A stretch of DNA of 34,086 nt from CAYXGE01 sp964464435 (GTDB lineage Bacteria; Pseudomonadota; Gammaproteobacteria; Burkholderiales; Methylophilaceae). Position 1 is the stretch's first letter. The number at the start of each line of letters is the position of its first letter. Positions 17,492-25,207 of this stretch are shown one piece after another. The notes below the pieces were generated by a model. That model had not been told where the DNA came from. It worked only from the letters and a program-made list of their open reading frames with translations, and did not search any database. Both the position numbers and the translations under genes were made by a program. Location of the stretch: positions 1 through 34,086 of the forward strand of contig CAYXGE010000010.1 in assembly GCA_964464435.1 (NCBI GenBank). The letters are read 5' to 3'.

Positions 17492-18739
17492 TTACAATAA
17501 CCAGCTATAAGCGATACCTATAGCATCTTGGTACATTTTTAGGTTGGCCTCGCCACCTCCAAACGCAGCGGGGATAGAGCCATTGCCATTCACTTTGTTT
17601 TCAAATGCATGCATATAGCTAAATGATAACTCATTTTTCTCACCGATTTTCCAAGTGGCACCTAATGTCACATGGTTTTCCACAACGCCAGGGGCCAATA
17701 TGTTGAACAAGGTTTCGTCACTTGGAATCGGTTGGTTGAGGTGGTTATAACCTGCACGTAGGGTGAGTTGCTCGTTGTACGCATAGATTGCGCCTAGCTT
17801 AAATGCAGTGACATCTTGCCAGGCAAAGCCTGCGCCGTTGTTAGAACCTAGCTGAGCGGTGAAAAAGTTAGCCAAGCTATTGCCTACTGAGTCAACATCA
17901 CTGTATTCAATGCGTTGAATATCTGCAGCGAGTGTGAGTTTGTCTGTGGCTTTCACCGCAATGCCAACACCATAACTAGCAGGAATATCAAACTCGCCTT
18001 GGTTTGCAAATAAACCTTTGTAATCATCAAACTTGGACATATAGGTTTTGGTTTGGTAATGCGCGCCAAGTGATACTTGCTCAGTGATTTGGCCTAACCA
18101 GCCAAGATGTAAACCAGCACCATATGAATGATCGTGACCATTGTTAGTTACTTTGCCTGCACTTTCAGAAACAAAAGGGTTATCAAAGTTTTGCAAACCC
18201 TTAGCTTCAAAGCGTTGGTAGGCTAGGTTGAGCGAGGCACCAATAGAGTGGTTCGGCGTAATTTTCCATGCAATGGCAGGACTGATGAACAATTGCGCTA
18301 AGTCTACGCCTGCGCTCGTGGTACCAAACAGAGGAATACCTTTTTTATAATCTGTATTCATGCCGCCATTGCCATAAATCGCAAGACCAACGCTTAATTC
18401 AGGGTTGATTTGGCGGCTGTAACCAAACTCAGGAATGATAAAGTTTTTGGTGTCGTTGCCATCAAAATCATTTGCCAGCGGCGAAGGCGCCTCAATTTCT
18501 GCATGACGAATTGGCCTAAACCATGTTGCACCAATATCAGCCCGATTACCCAACCATGCAATACCAGCAGGGTTGTTGGCGATGGTCAGTGCATCTTGTG
18601 GCAGGGCAATGCCCACGCCACCCGCGCCTACGGCCTTGATGCCGTAGCCATGCGCAAAGTAGCCATCTGTTGCATAAGCGCTATGGGCGTTTGCAAGCAA
18701 ACCGAATAAGATAAAATAGGGCGTAGTAAACTTTGTCAT
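17492..18739 (-). CDS. OmpP1/FadL/TodX-family outer-membrane channel
   Basis: A 415-residue protein with a signal peptide ending about ANAHSAYA and a mature N-terminus TDGYFAHGYGIKAVGAGGVG. The latter is the plug-type FadL start, followed by the DALTIANNPAG block. The rest is a beta-barrel pattern ending in an aromatic, hydrophobic strand (IGIAYSWLL). FadL-type channels admit hydrophobic molecules such as fatty acids and aromatics through a lateral opening. The substrate here is unknown; this is not necessarily a fatty-acid channel. It leads an apparent operon with the two YeeE-type genes. Confidence 0.87.
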   Translation of the reverse strand: MTKFTTPYFILFGLLANAHSAYATDGYFAHGYGIKAVGAGGVGIALPQDALTIANNPAGIAWLGNRADIGATWFRPIRHAEIEAPSPLANDFDGNDTKNFIIPEFGYSRQINPELSVGLAIYGNGGMNTDYKKGIPLFGTTSAGVDLAQLFISPAIAWKITPNHSIGASLNLAYQRFEAKGLQNFDNPFVSESAGKVTNNGHDHSYGAGLHLGWLGQITEQVSLGAHYQTKTYMSKFDDYKGLFANQGEFDIPASYGVGIAVKATDKLTLAADIQRIEYSDVDSVGNSLANFFTAQLGSNNGAGFAWQDVTAFKLGAIYAYNEQLTLRAGYNHLNQPIPSDETLFNILAPGVVENHVTLGATWKIGEKNELSFSYMHAFENKVNGNGSIPAAFGGGEANLKMYQDAIGIAYSWLL

Positions 18740-18784
18740 GTTAAATACCTAAAGTTAAGTGTCAGCATCAAGAGTAAGGTGTGC

Positions 18785-18814
18785 ACTATACCAAAAGATA
18801 ATTTCAAAGCTAAA
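18785..18814 (-). promoter_or_regulatory. Candidate promoter of the FadL-type gene
   Basis: Minus-strand TATAGT (18785-18790) is a 5/6 match to the -10 box. A weak TTTAGC (18809-18814) lies 18 bases upstream. It would start the fadL-yeeE transcript about 40 bases before the ATG. Apart from this and the rightward candidate, I see nothing else in the divergent gap 18740-18992. Confidence 0.35.
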
Positions 18815-18943
18815 GAATATTTAATCCACCATTTATAATAAAAAGATATAAAGATGACGGCCCCTCTGATTTTCTACCTGCAAACTTAGAACTTCATGGC
18901 AACACTTGGGTCTAGAATCTACGTTAAGTTTAAATTGCATGTT

Positions 18944-18971
18944 TTGATTAAACTGCTTTGTTGCATAAATT
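18944..18971 (+). promoter_or_regulatory. Candidate promoter of the M16 peptidase genes
   Basis: TTGATT (18944-18949), a 16-base spacer and TAAATT (18966-18971). It would give a very short leader, beginning just before the AGGAG site of the first peptidase gene, so it is a weak call. Confidence 0.3.
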
Positions 18972-18992
18972 GCGTGTGTTTAGGAGAACGCA

Positions 18993-20363
18993 TTGAATAT
19001 TAAGAATTTTTTGTTAACCCCTATGTTTACTTTGCTCGTTGCGTTGCCAGTGATGACATTAGCCAATGTGCATGAATACAAGCTTGAAAACGGACTCAAA
19101 CTTGTAGTACAAGAAGACCATCGCGCCCCTGTGGTGGTTTCTCAGATTTGGTACCGTGCGGGCAGTTTAGATGAAGTGAACGGTAAAACAGGCGTAGCCC
19201 ATGTGCTTGAGCACATGATGTTTAAAGGCACAAAAACAGTGAAAGCAGGACAGTTTTCAAGATTGATTGCTGCCGCTGGTGGAAAAGAAAATGCCTTTAC
19301 TGGTAATGACTATACTGCCTATTTTCAACAACTTGAAAAATCAAACTTACCCTTGGCCTTTAAATTAGAGGCTGACCGCATGGCTAATTTGGTGATTACC
19401 GATGAAGAGTTTGCCAAAGAGATTAAAGTGGTGATGGAGGAGCGCCGTTGGCGTACTGATGACAAACCGCAATCGCGTGTGAGTGAGCAATTTCAAGCGG
19501 CTGCCTACATCGCGCATCCATATGGCAGGCCAGTAGTTGGCTGGATGAACGACCTTGAGAATATGACAGCTGACGATGCGCGCGAGTGGTATAAAAATTG
19601 GTACACACCGAATAACGCAACATTAGTGGTGGTAGGCGATGTGAAAGCAGATGAGGTACATAAGCTAGCAAAGCAGTATTTCGGTGCAATTAAACCCCGC
19701 GTGACAGCCGCTCGTAAACCACAAGTTGAGCCGCCACAACAAGGTGAACGCCGCATAGTGGTGAAAGCACCCGCTAAACTACCTTACTTGCTGATGGGCT
19801 TTCATGTACCTTCAATTCAAAATCCAGATGAGGATATTGAGCCGTATGCATTAGAAATTTTAGCAGGGGTGTTAAATGGCAATGCTTCAGCACGCTTAAA
19901 TCAAATACTGGTACGTCAAAGTCAAGTAGCTATTGATGTTGATGTGGGATATGACATGCTTGAGCGTGGTAGACAATCAATGTTCGAATTTGATGGGACC
20001 CCATCAGAAGGTAAAACCGTGGCAGATTTAGAAGCAGCCATTTTTACTGAGATAGATAAAATTAAAGCGGCAGGGGTGACAGAAGAAGAATTGCAGCGCG
20101 TTAAGGCTCAAGTCATAGCGGCAGATGTCTATCAACGTGACTCCATGTTTTACCAAGGCATGCAGATAGGACAGTTAGAAACCGCTGGGTTTTCTTGGCG
20201 TGTTCTTAAAGATTATCCTGAAAAGCTTAAAAAAGTCACAGCAGCTCAGGTGCAAGCAGTGGCGATTAAGTATCTAGTGCGTGACAACATGACAGTGGCA
20301 ACTTTAGACCCTCAGCCAATAGACCCCAATGCCAAACCTGTTGGTAAACCACATATTCATTAA
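18993..20363 (+). CDS. Secreted M16-family zinc peptidase (catalytic partner)
   Basis: A 456-residue periplasmic peptidase. Signal peptide about residues 1-24 (cleavage near LANVHEY). The inverted zinc motif HVLEH is at 70-74, and a distal Glu lies in the VVMEERR stretch. A second M16 domain follows. It resembles processing-peptidase-like M16B enzymes that work as a heterodimer with the adjacent paralogue. TTG start: the frame has no better ATG, AGGAG lies 8 nt upstream, and this start supplies the signal peptide. The substrate is unknown. Confidence 0.92.
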   Translation: MNIKNFLLTPMFTLLVALPVMTLANVHEYKLENGLKLVVQEDHRAPVVVSQIWYRAGSLDEVNGKTGVAHVLEHMMFKGTKTVKAGQFSRLIAAAGGKENAFTGNDYTAYFQQLEKSNLPLAFKLEADRMANLVITDEEFAKEIKVVMEERRWRTDDKPQSRVSEQFQAAAYIAHPYGRPVVGWMNDLENMTADDAREWYKNWYTPNNATLVVVGDVKADEVHKLAKQYFGAIKPRVTAARKPQVEPPQQGERRIVVKAPAKLPYLLMGFHVPSIQNPDEDIEPYALEILAGVLNGNASARLNQILVRQSQVAIDVDVGYDMLERGRQSMFEFDGTPSEGKTVADLEAAIFTEIDKIKAAGVTEEELQRVKAQVIAADVYQRDSMFYQGMQIGQLETAGFSWRVLKDYPEKLKKVTAAQVQAVAIKYLVRDNMTVATLDPQPIDPNAKPVGKPHIH

Positions 20364-20440
20364 AATTAAAATATATCGAAAAAGATTGTTGCTTAATGTC
20401 TGCAGACCATTAACCTATTTGGAATTTTAAAGAGAGTTGT

Positions 20441-21745
20441 ATGAGATTTAATACGATTATATGCATATTTGCATTACTAATTTCTATGACAAGTCATGCG
20501 GCTGTCAATATTCAACATTGGCAAACTAGCCAAGGCGCAGAAGTTTATTTTGTAGAAAATCATGATCTGCCAATTATAGACATCAGCACTAATTTTTATG
20601 CAGGAAGTAGCCGCGATACACATGCTAAATCTGGCCTAGCTGGCGTGACTCGCCACATGATGACCTTAGGCGCAGGTGGCATTTCAGAAGAGGACATTTC
20701 TAAGCGCATGGCGGATATTGGGGCCCGCCTAGGTGGTGACTTTGATGTTGACCGTGCAGGGTTTAAATTACGCACCCTAAGCAGTACCAATGAACTCAAC
20801 AAGGCGCTTGAAATTTACACCAAAATTTTGCAACAACCTGATTTCTCAGCAGAAATACTTGCCCGAGAAAAAGCACGTATCTTATCAAGTATTCAAGAAT
20901 CAGAGACGCAACCAGAAAGTATTGCTAGCAAAACTTTTATGCAATTGATGTATGACACACACCCTTATGCCTTAGATGAGAGTGGTGAAGTTGCCACAGT
21001 GAGCACATTCAAGCGTGAAGATTTGTTAGCGTTTTACCAAGAGCATTATGGCGCTCAAGGCGTGGTGATTGCCATGATAGGCGATATGTCACGTGAACAA
21101 GCGGCCAATATTGCCGAGCAAATAGCCGCTGGTCTACCAAAATCACCCAAGCCAGCGCCTATAGCAAAAGTGCAATATCCCAGCCAAGCCAAAGAGAAAC
21201 GTATTCCGCATCCAGCGTCTCAATCACATATTTTAATGGGGTACCCTGGCATAAAGCGTGGCGATGCAGACTACTATCCACTGTATGTGGGAAACTATAT
21301 TCTAGGTGGTGGTGGTTTTGTATCACGTTTAACCGAAGAGGTAAGAGAAAAACGTGGGCTGGTGTATAGCGTTTATAGTTATTTTATGCCAATGGCTGAG
21401 CTTGGGCCTTTTCAACTTGGATTGCAAACCAAGAAAGAGCAATCTGCAGAGGCCATGAAGGTGGTACAAGAAACACTGCAGCAATTTGTAAATAATGGTG
21501 TCACAGAAAGTGAACTAAAAGCGGCTAAACAAAATATTGTTGGTGGATTTCCTTTGCGTTTAGACAGTAATAATAAAATTCTAGATTATCTTGCGATGAT
21601 AGGTTTTTATAAACTTTCGCCAACCTATTTAGAAGAGTTTAGTAAAAAAGTGAATGCGGTGACGATTGCACAAATTAAAGAGGCATATCAGCGGCGTATT
21701 GATACGCAAAAATTTGTAAAGGTGATTGTTGGTGCCAGCGAGTAA
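20441..21745 (+). CDS. Secreted M16-family protein lacking the zinc motif (partner subunit)
   Basis: A 434-residue paralogue of the preceding gene with its own signal peptide (cleavage near SHAAV). Where the active partner has HxxEH this protein has GVTRH (68-72), so the first His and the Glu are lost and it cannot bind zinc. It keeps the C-terminal glycine-rich LGGGGFVSRL block and VREKRGLVYSVYSYF, where partner subunits contribute an Arg/Tyr pair to substrate binding. The two proteins very likely form one clamshell heterodimer. The gap between them is 77 bp, with AGAGAG before the ATG. Confidence 0.92.
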   Translation: MRFNTIICIFALLISMTSHAAVNIQHWQTSQGAEVYFVENHDLPIIDISTNFYAGSSRDTHAKSGLAGVTRHMMTLGAGGISEEDISKRMADIGARLGGDFDVDRAGFKLRTLSSTNELNKALEIYTKILQQPDFSAEILAREKARILSSIQESETQPESIASKTFMQLMYDTHPYALDESGEVATVSTFKREDLLAFYQEHYGAQGVVIAMIGDMSREQAANIAEQIAAGLPKSPKPAPIAKVQYPSQAKEKRIPHPASQSHILMGYPGIKRGDADYYPLYVGNYILGGGGFVSRLTEEVREKRGLVYSVYSYFMPMAELGPFQLGLQTKKEQSAEAMKVVQETLQQFVNNGVTESELKAAKQNIVGGFPLRLDSNNKILDYLAMIGFYKLSPTYLEEFSKKVNAVTIAQIKEAYQRRIDTQKFVKVIVGASE

Positions 21746-22139
21746 TCAAGTTCGTATAAGCGCAGGCGTTTGGCGCAGTAGACTTTTAAGTTTTCCTGAC
21801 GTAGAAGGTTTGCGACCAACACCAGACCGCGTGAGGCAAACTTTATTTAATTGGCTTGGGCAAGAACTGCATGGCTTAAGTTGTTTAGATTTATTTGCAG
21901 GTACAGGGGTGATGGGTTTTGAGGCACTATCACGTGGGGCTGAGCATGTGGTGATGATTGAAAAATCCAAGCCAGCGTTTCAAGCNNNNNNNNNNNNNNN
22001 NNNNNNNNNNNNNNNNNNNNNNNNNNNNNNNNNNNNNNNNNNNNNNNNNNNNNNNNNNNNNNNNNNNNNNNNNNNNNNNNNNNNNCAAAAACATGGCAAA
22101 GCTGGCAACGTGTTTTACCATTTATTGGCAACAGCCTGA
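21732..22139 (+). CDS. rsmD: 16S rRNA (guanine(966)-N2)-methyltransferase RsmD, interrupted by an assembly gap
   Basis: The left part carries the RsmD start (VRISAGVWRSRLLSFPDVEGLRPTPDRVRQ in two blocks) and SAM motif I LDLFAGTGVMGFEALSRGA. The right part after the gap ends GKAGNVFYHLLATA and a TGA, an RsmD-like C-terminus. RsmD methylates G966 of 16S rRNA. The catalytic (D/N)PPY/F motif is missing and must lie in the gap. Start is uncertain: TTG at 21726 or 21729, or GTG at 21732 with AAAGG 9 nt upstream; all overlap the end of the M16 gene. The visible parts total about 103 residues against some 185-200 usual. Confidence 0.85.
   Translation: MPASNQVRISAGVWRSRLLSFPDVEGLRPTPDRVRQTLFNWLGQELHGLSCLDLFAGTGVMGFEALSRGAEHVVMIEKSKPAFQXXXXXXXXXXXXXXXXXXXXXXXXXXXXXXXXXXQKHGKAGNVFYHLLATA
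21986..22085. other. Assembly gap of exactly 100 N
   Basis: A run of 100 N inside rsmD. Such a round number is usually a placeholder for a gap of unknown size. From the normal RsmD length I estimate about 250-280 bases are missing. Confidence 0.95.
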
Positions 22140-22172
22140 TAAAATAATGCTTCTAGTTTGCGGAGAGCGACC

Positions 22173-22667
22173 ATGCAACCTCTTAAAGTGGTGTACCCAG
22201 GCACTTTTGACCCATTAACCTTAGGACACGAAGATGTGGTGCGCCGCGCCGCAGGTCTGTTTTCAGAAGTGATTGTTGCAGTCGCCAAAAACCCAGGTAA
22301 AAAACCATTTTTTGATTTGGATGAACGCGTAGAGATTGCCTCACAAGTGTTAAATAACATTAGCAATGTTAAGGTAGTTGGCTTTTCGGGTCTGCTCATG
22401 CAGTTTGTGCAGGAGCAGGGAGCAAGGGTAATTATTCGTGGGTTACGCGCCGCTTCAGATTTTGAATATGAGTTTCAACTGGCAGGTATGAACCGAAAGC
22501 TTTACCCAGAAGTTGAATCTTTGTTTTTGACACCTAGTGAACAATATATGTTTGTGTCTTCAAGCTTAGTGCGAGAAGTTGCAATACTGGGTGGCGATGT
22601 GAGCAAGTTTGTTTCACCCTTAGTATGTGAGCGTGTCTATACAAAAGTTAAACAAAGTAGCAAGTAA
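22173..22667 (+). CDS. coaD: Phosphopantetheine adenylyltransferase
   Basis: A 164-residue hexameric nucleotidyltransferase for the penultimate step of coenzyme A synthesis: 4'-phosphopantetheine + ATP to dephospho-CoA. YPGTFDPLTLGH gives the T/HxGH motif, RGLRAASDFEYEFQ is the substrate block, and SSSLVREVA is the ISSTxxR-like motif. The frame is open to a TTG at 22158, but the ATG at 22173 has GGAGAG 5 nt upstream and the conserved N-terminus. It starts 33 bp after rsmD, a common pairing. Confidence 0.96.
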   Translation: MQPLKVVYPGTFDPLTLGHEDVVRRAAGLFSEVIVAVAKNPGKKPFFDLDERVEIASQVLNNISNVKVVGFSGLLMQFVQEQGARVIIRGLRAASDFEYEFQLAGMNRKLYPEVESLFLTPSEQYMFVSSSLVREVAILGGDVSKFVSPLVCERVYTKVKQSSK

Positions 22668-22698
22668 CACATGTATTTGAAAGTTTAGGATATTAGTT

Positions 22699-22953
22699 AT
22701 GGCACTAATGATTACCGATGAATGTATTAACTGTGATGTTTGTGAGCCAGAATGCCCCAATGATGCGATATATCAAGGGCAAGAAATATACGAAATTAAC
22801 CCAAACTTATGTACTGAGTGCGTCGGGCATTTTACAAAGCCACAGTGTCAAACGGTATGCCCTATTGATTGCATTCCATTTAACCCAGAGGTAAGAGAAA
22901 CCAAAGATCAACTTTGGCAAAAATATTACCAATTAACAGCAGCAAAAAAATAG
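22699..22953 (+). CDS. YfhL-family 2[4Fe-4S] ferredoxin
   Basis: An 84-residue ferredoxin of the YfhL/Fdx type. Cluster 1 ligands are in CINCDVCEPECP. Cluster 2 is CTECVGHFTKPQCQTVCP, with the extended spacing and C-terminal helix typical of the Allochromatium-type group that has low-potential clusters. It is a cytosolic electron carrier with unknown partner. It lies 31 bp after coaD. Confidence 0.92.
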   Translation: MALMITDECINCDVCEPECPNDAIYQGQEIYEINPNLCTECVGHFTKPQCQTVCPIDCIPFNPEVRETKDQLWQKYYQLTAAKK

Positions 22954-22962
22954 GGAGATTTT

Positions 22963-23361
22963 ATGCGTTTACTACATACCATGCTTAGAGTTGGCAATTT
23001 ACAACGCTCAATAGACTTTTATACCAAGGTACTGGGCATGCAGCTAATTCGACAGCATGATTACCCAGATGGTAAATTCACTTTAGCTTTTGTGGGTTAT
23101 GGCAGTGAAAAAGACCAAACTGTCATTGAGCTCACCTATAACTATGGTGTTGAAAGTTATGATATGGGTAAAGCCTATGGGCACATTGCCATTGAGGTGG
23201 ATGATGCCTATGCAGCCTGCGAAAAAGTAAAAACACTAGGTGGTAAAGTAGTGCGTGAAGCTGGCCCCATGATGCATGGCACCATTGTAATTGCCTTTGT
23301 AGAAGACCCAGATGGATACAAAATTGAGTTTATTCAACAAGGCACTATTCAATATCAGTAA
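22963..23361 (+). CDS. gloA: Lactoylglutathione lyase (glyoxalase I)
   Basis: A 132-residue VOC-fold enzyme that converts the methylglyoxal-glutathione hemithioacetal to S-lactoylglutathione. Metal ligands fit the expected positions: His in LLHTMLRV, Glu in VIELTYN, His in YGHIAIEV and Glu in YKIEFIQ. The short chain without insertions suggests the Ni/Co-activated bacterial type. It follows the ferredoxin by 9 bp with GGGAG before the ATG, and is the last gene before a strong terminator. Confidence 0.95.
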   Translation: MRLLHTMLRVGNLQRSIDFYTKVLGMQLIRQHDYPDGKFTLAFVGYGSEKDQTVIELTYNYGVESYDMGKAYGHIAIEVDDAYAACEKVKTLGGKVVREAGPMMHGTIVIAFVEDPDGYKIEFIQQGTIQYQ

Positions 23362-23371
23362 AGTTTGTATA

Positions 23372-23405
23372 AAAAAATAAACCCGCAATTGCGGGTTTAT
23401 TTTTT
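23372..23405. terminator. Bidirectional terminator between gloA and the small exported protein
   Basis: A perfect 34-base palindrome centred at 23388/23389: ACCCGC arms, flanked by A-rich sequence on one side and six T residues on the other. It serves the converging transcripts on both strands. Confidence 0.92.
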
Positions 23406-23416
23406 GTATTTTAGTA

Positions 23417-23824
23417 TTACTTAATAGTGGGTAAATCAATCACGCTATTTTCCATGGGTTGAAGATTTTCAATTTTCTTCTCGCTGTTATCGTTCATAAA
23501 CACCACGACATTGACTTTGTCGCCTACAAAATCTAACTCAGTGCTGGCGTAGTAGTTGCCATTTTCATCAGTGTTAATCGAATTGTATTCCCAAATAGAG
23601 GCAAATATTTCACCTGTTTCTTCGCTGGTAAAGTCTTCTTTTTTTGCGGGCTCACCTAAACGTTGAATAATTTCATCTTTGCTAAAATTTGGAATTGCTT
23701 TAACAAAAGCTTTTTCATTCGACGGTAAACTACCATCGTCACTAGCAGGCATTTCTGCATTATTATCTGCATAAACGTTTGCACTTAATACCAAACTGAA
23801 TAAAGCAATCAACAACGTTTTCAT
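23417..23824 (-). CDS. Small exported protein with a possible BamE/SmpA-like fold
   Basis: About 135 residues. Signal peptide MKTLLIALFSLVLSANVYA, then an acidic linker, then a domain with FSKDEIIQRLGEPAKKED, an aromatic WEYNS strand and a valine-rich strand VNVVVFM. The helix-(x)LGEP-strand layout resembles BamE/SmpA-type small lipoproteins, but there is no lipobox Cys, so it should be soluble in the periplasm. Three starts are possible (TTG 23833-23836 region, ATG 23827, ATG 23824). GGAG lies 6 nt before 23824. Function unknown. It lies downstream of corC on the same strand. Confidence 0.65.
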   Translation of the reverse strand: MKTLLIALFSLVLSANVYADNNAEMPASDDGSLPSNEKAFVKAIPNFSKDEIIQRLGEPAKKEDFTSEETGEIFASIWEYNSINTDENGNYYASTELDFVGDKVNVVVFMNDNSEKKIENLQPMENSVIDLPTIK

Positions 23825-23896
23825 CATGCGCTCCAAATCATTTAATATCTTTATGAGCTAAAGTGGCTGTAAATAGTTCACATGATGAAGCAAATA

Positions 23897-24754
23897 TTAA
23901 GCAACTTCATCCGCAACTTCATCTGGCAGTAATTCTACAATTAAGGAATGCACGCGTCGGCTATCTGCACGCAATACAGTAAAGTGCATGCCTTCAAAAG
24001 TGGTATGTTCACCGCGTTTGGGTAAATGACCAAACTTGCTCACTACCAAACCACCAATAGTTGAAAACTCTTCATCACTGAGGGACTTTTCGAGTGCTTC
24101 ATTAAAATCGGCAATTTCTGTCAAAGCTTTAATACGATAACGACCTTGCTCATCTTTAATAATATTGTCTTCGGTCTCATCAAAGTCATACTCGTCTTCA
24201 ATATCACCCACAATTTGCTCAAGCACGTCTTCAATCGTCACCATGCCAGCCACACCGCCATATTCGTCCACTACGATAGCAATATGGTTGCGATTACTTC
24301 TAAACTCTTTAAGCAATACATTTAAACGCTTGGATTCAGGGATAAATACGGCTGGGCGCAACATATCTCGCACCTCAAATTCCTCACCTGCGTAATAGCG
24401 CAATAAATCTTTAGCAAGCAAGATGCCAATAATGTCATCTTTATTTTCATCGATGACTGGAAAACGCGAGTGAGCAGTTTCAATGACAAAAGGGATAAAT
24501 TTTTCGGGGGTATCTGAGATATCAATAACATCCATTTGTGAACGTGGAATCATGATGTCACGCACCTGCATTTCTGATACTTGTAACACGCCTTCAATCA
24601 TTGAAAGCGAATCGCCATCCATTAAATTGTTTTCATAGGCGCTGTGAAGTAGGGTGACAAGCTGTTCGCGATCTTCAGGCTCGCGTAGCAAAAAGTGACT
24701 TAATCTTTCAAGTAAACTGGGTTTTGGACTTATCTTATCCGTGTCAGAAGCCAT
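23897..24754 (-). CDS. corC: CorC/HlyC-type protein with paired CBS domains (YbeX)
   Basis: A 285-residue cytosolic protein with no membrane spans: tandem CBS domains (about 65-190, with MIPRSQMDVID and VDEYGGVAGMVTIEDVLEQIVGDIEDE in two blocks) and a C-terminal CorC_HlyC transporter-associated domain. The family is tied to Mg/Co efflux, and YbeX more recently to ribosome metabolism. Its start directly follows the ybeY stop, with the genes at 24754/24755, so they are cotranslated. Confidence 0.92.
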   Translation of the reverse strand: MASDTDKISPKPSLLERLSHFLLREPEDREQLVTLLHSAYENNLMDGDSLSMIEGVLQVSEMQVRDIMIPRSQMDVIDISDTPEKFIPFVIETAHSRFPVIDENKDDIIGILLAKDLLRYYAGEEFEVRDMLRPAVFIPESKRLNVLLKEFRSNRNHIAIVVDEYGGVAGMVTIEDVLEQIVGDIEDEYDFDETEDNIIKDEQGRYRIKALTEIADFNEALEKSLSDEEFSTIGGLVVSKFGHLPKRGEHTTFEGMHFTVLRADSRRVHSLIVELLPDEVADEVA

Positions 24755-25204
24755 TTAGGCATTTTCCTCTGTAATGAGATAAGGGTTAGCATACCCTAAT
24801 TTGTCTAAAACTGTCACCTCAATTGACTCCATTAACTCAGCTTGCGCTTCATTCTCATGATCATAACCATGCAAATGCAATACCCCATGTACGGTTAAAT
24901 GTGCATAATGCGCTATTAAATCTTTATGTTGCTCTTTAGCTTCTTGTTCTACCACTTGGGCACATAAAATAATATCGCCCATTAAATAGGGTTCTTCGGT
25001 GAGCGGAAAAGTCAGCACATTGGTGGCGTAGTCTTTACCTCTGTAATCACGGTTAAGTACTTGGCCTTCATTACTATCCACAATACGAATGGTGACTTCA
25101 GTGTCTACACGCAAGGTGGCTTTTGCCCACTTTCTAAACATTGTGGCACTGGGTATATTGGTTGCGCTTGAGGCGTTTTGAAGGGTCAATGCAAGTTGAG
25201 GCAT
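24755..25204 (-). CDS. ybeY: rRNA maturation factor / endoribonuclease YbeY
   Basis: A 149-residue metalloprotein. HGVLHLHGYDH holds the three His zinc ligands of the UPF0054 motif, preceded by NVLTFPL and MGDIILC. YbeY acts in 16S rRNA 3'-end maturation and ribosome quality control. It starts 3 bp after the PhoH-like gene, in the standard miaB-ybeZ-ybeY-ybeX order. Confidence 0.95.
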   Translation of the reverse strand: MPQLALTLQNASSATNIPSATMFRKWAKATLRVDTEVTIRIVDSNEGQVLNRDYRGKDYATNVLTFPLTEEPYLMGDIILCAQVVEQEAKEQHKDLIAHYAHLTVHGVLHLHGYDHENEAQAELMESIEVTVLDKLGYANPYLITEENA

Positions 25205-25207
25205 GAT

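Noticed and set aside
18993..21745. The M16 peptidase pair as PqqF/PqqG, the protease that processes the PqqA peptide
   Set aside because: Both proteins have signal peptides, while PqqA maturation is cytosolic, and they lie 12 kb from pqqA beside rsmD/coaD as in many non-PQQ bacteria.
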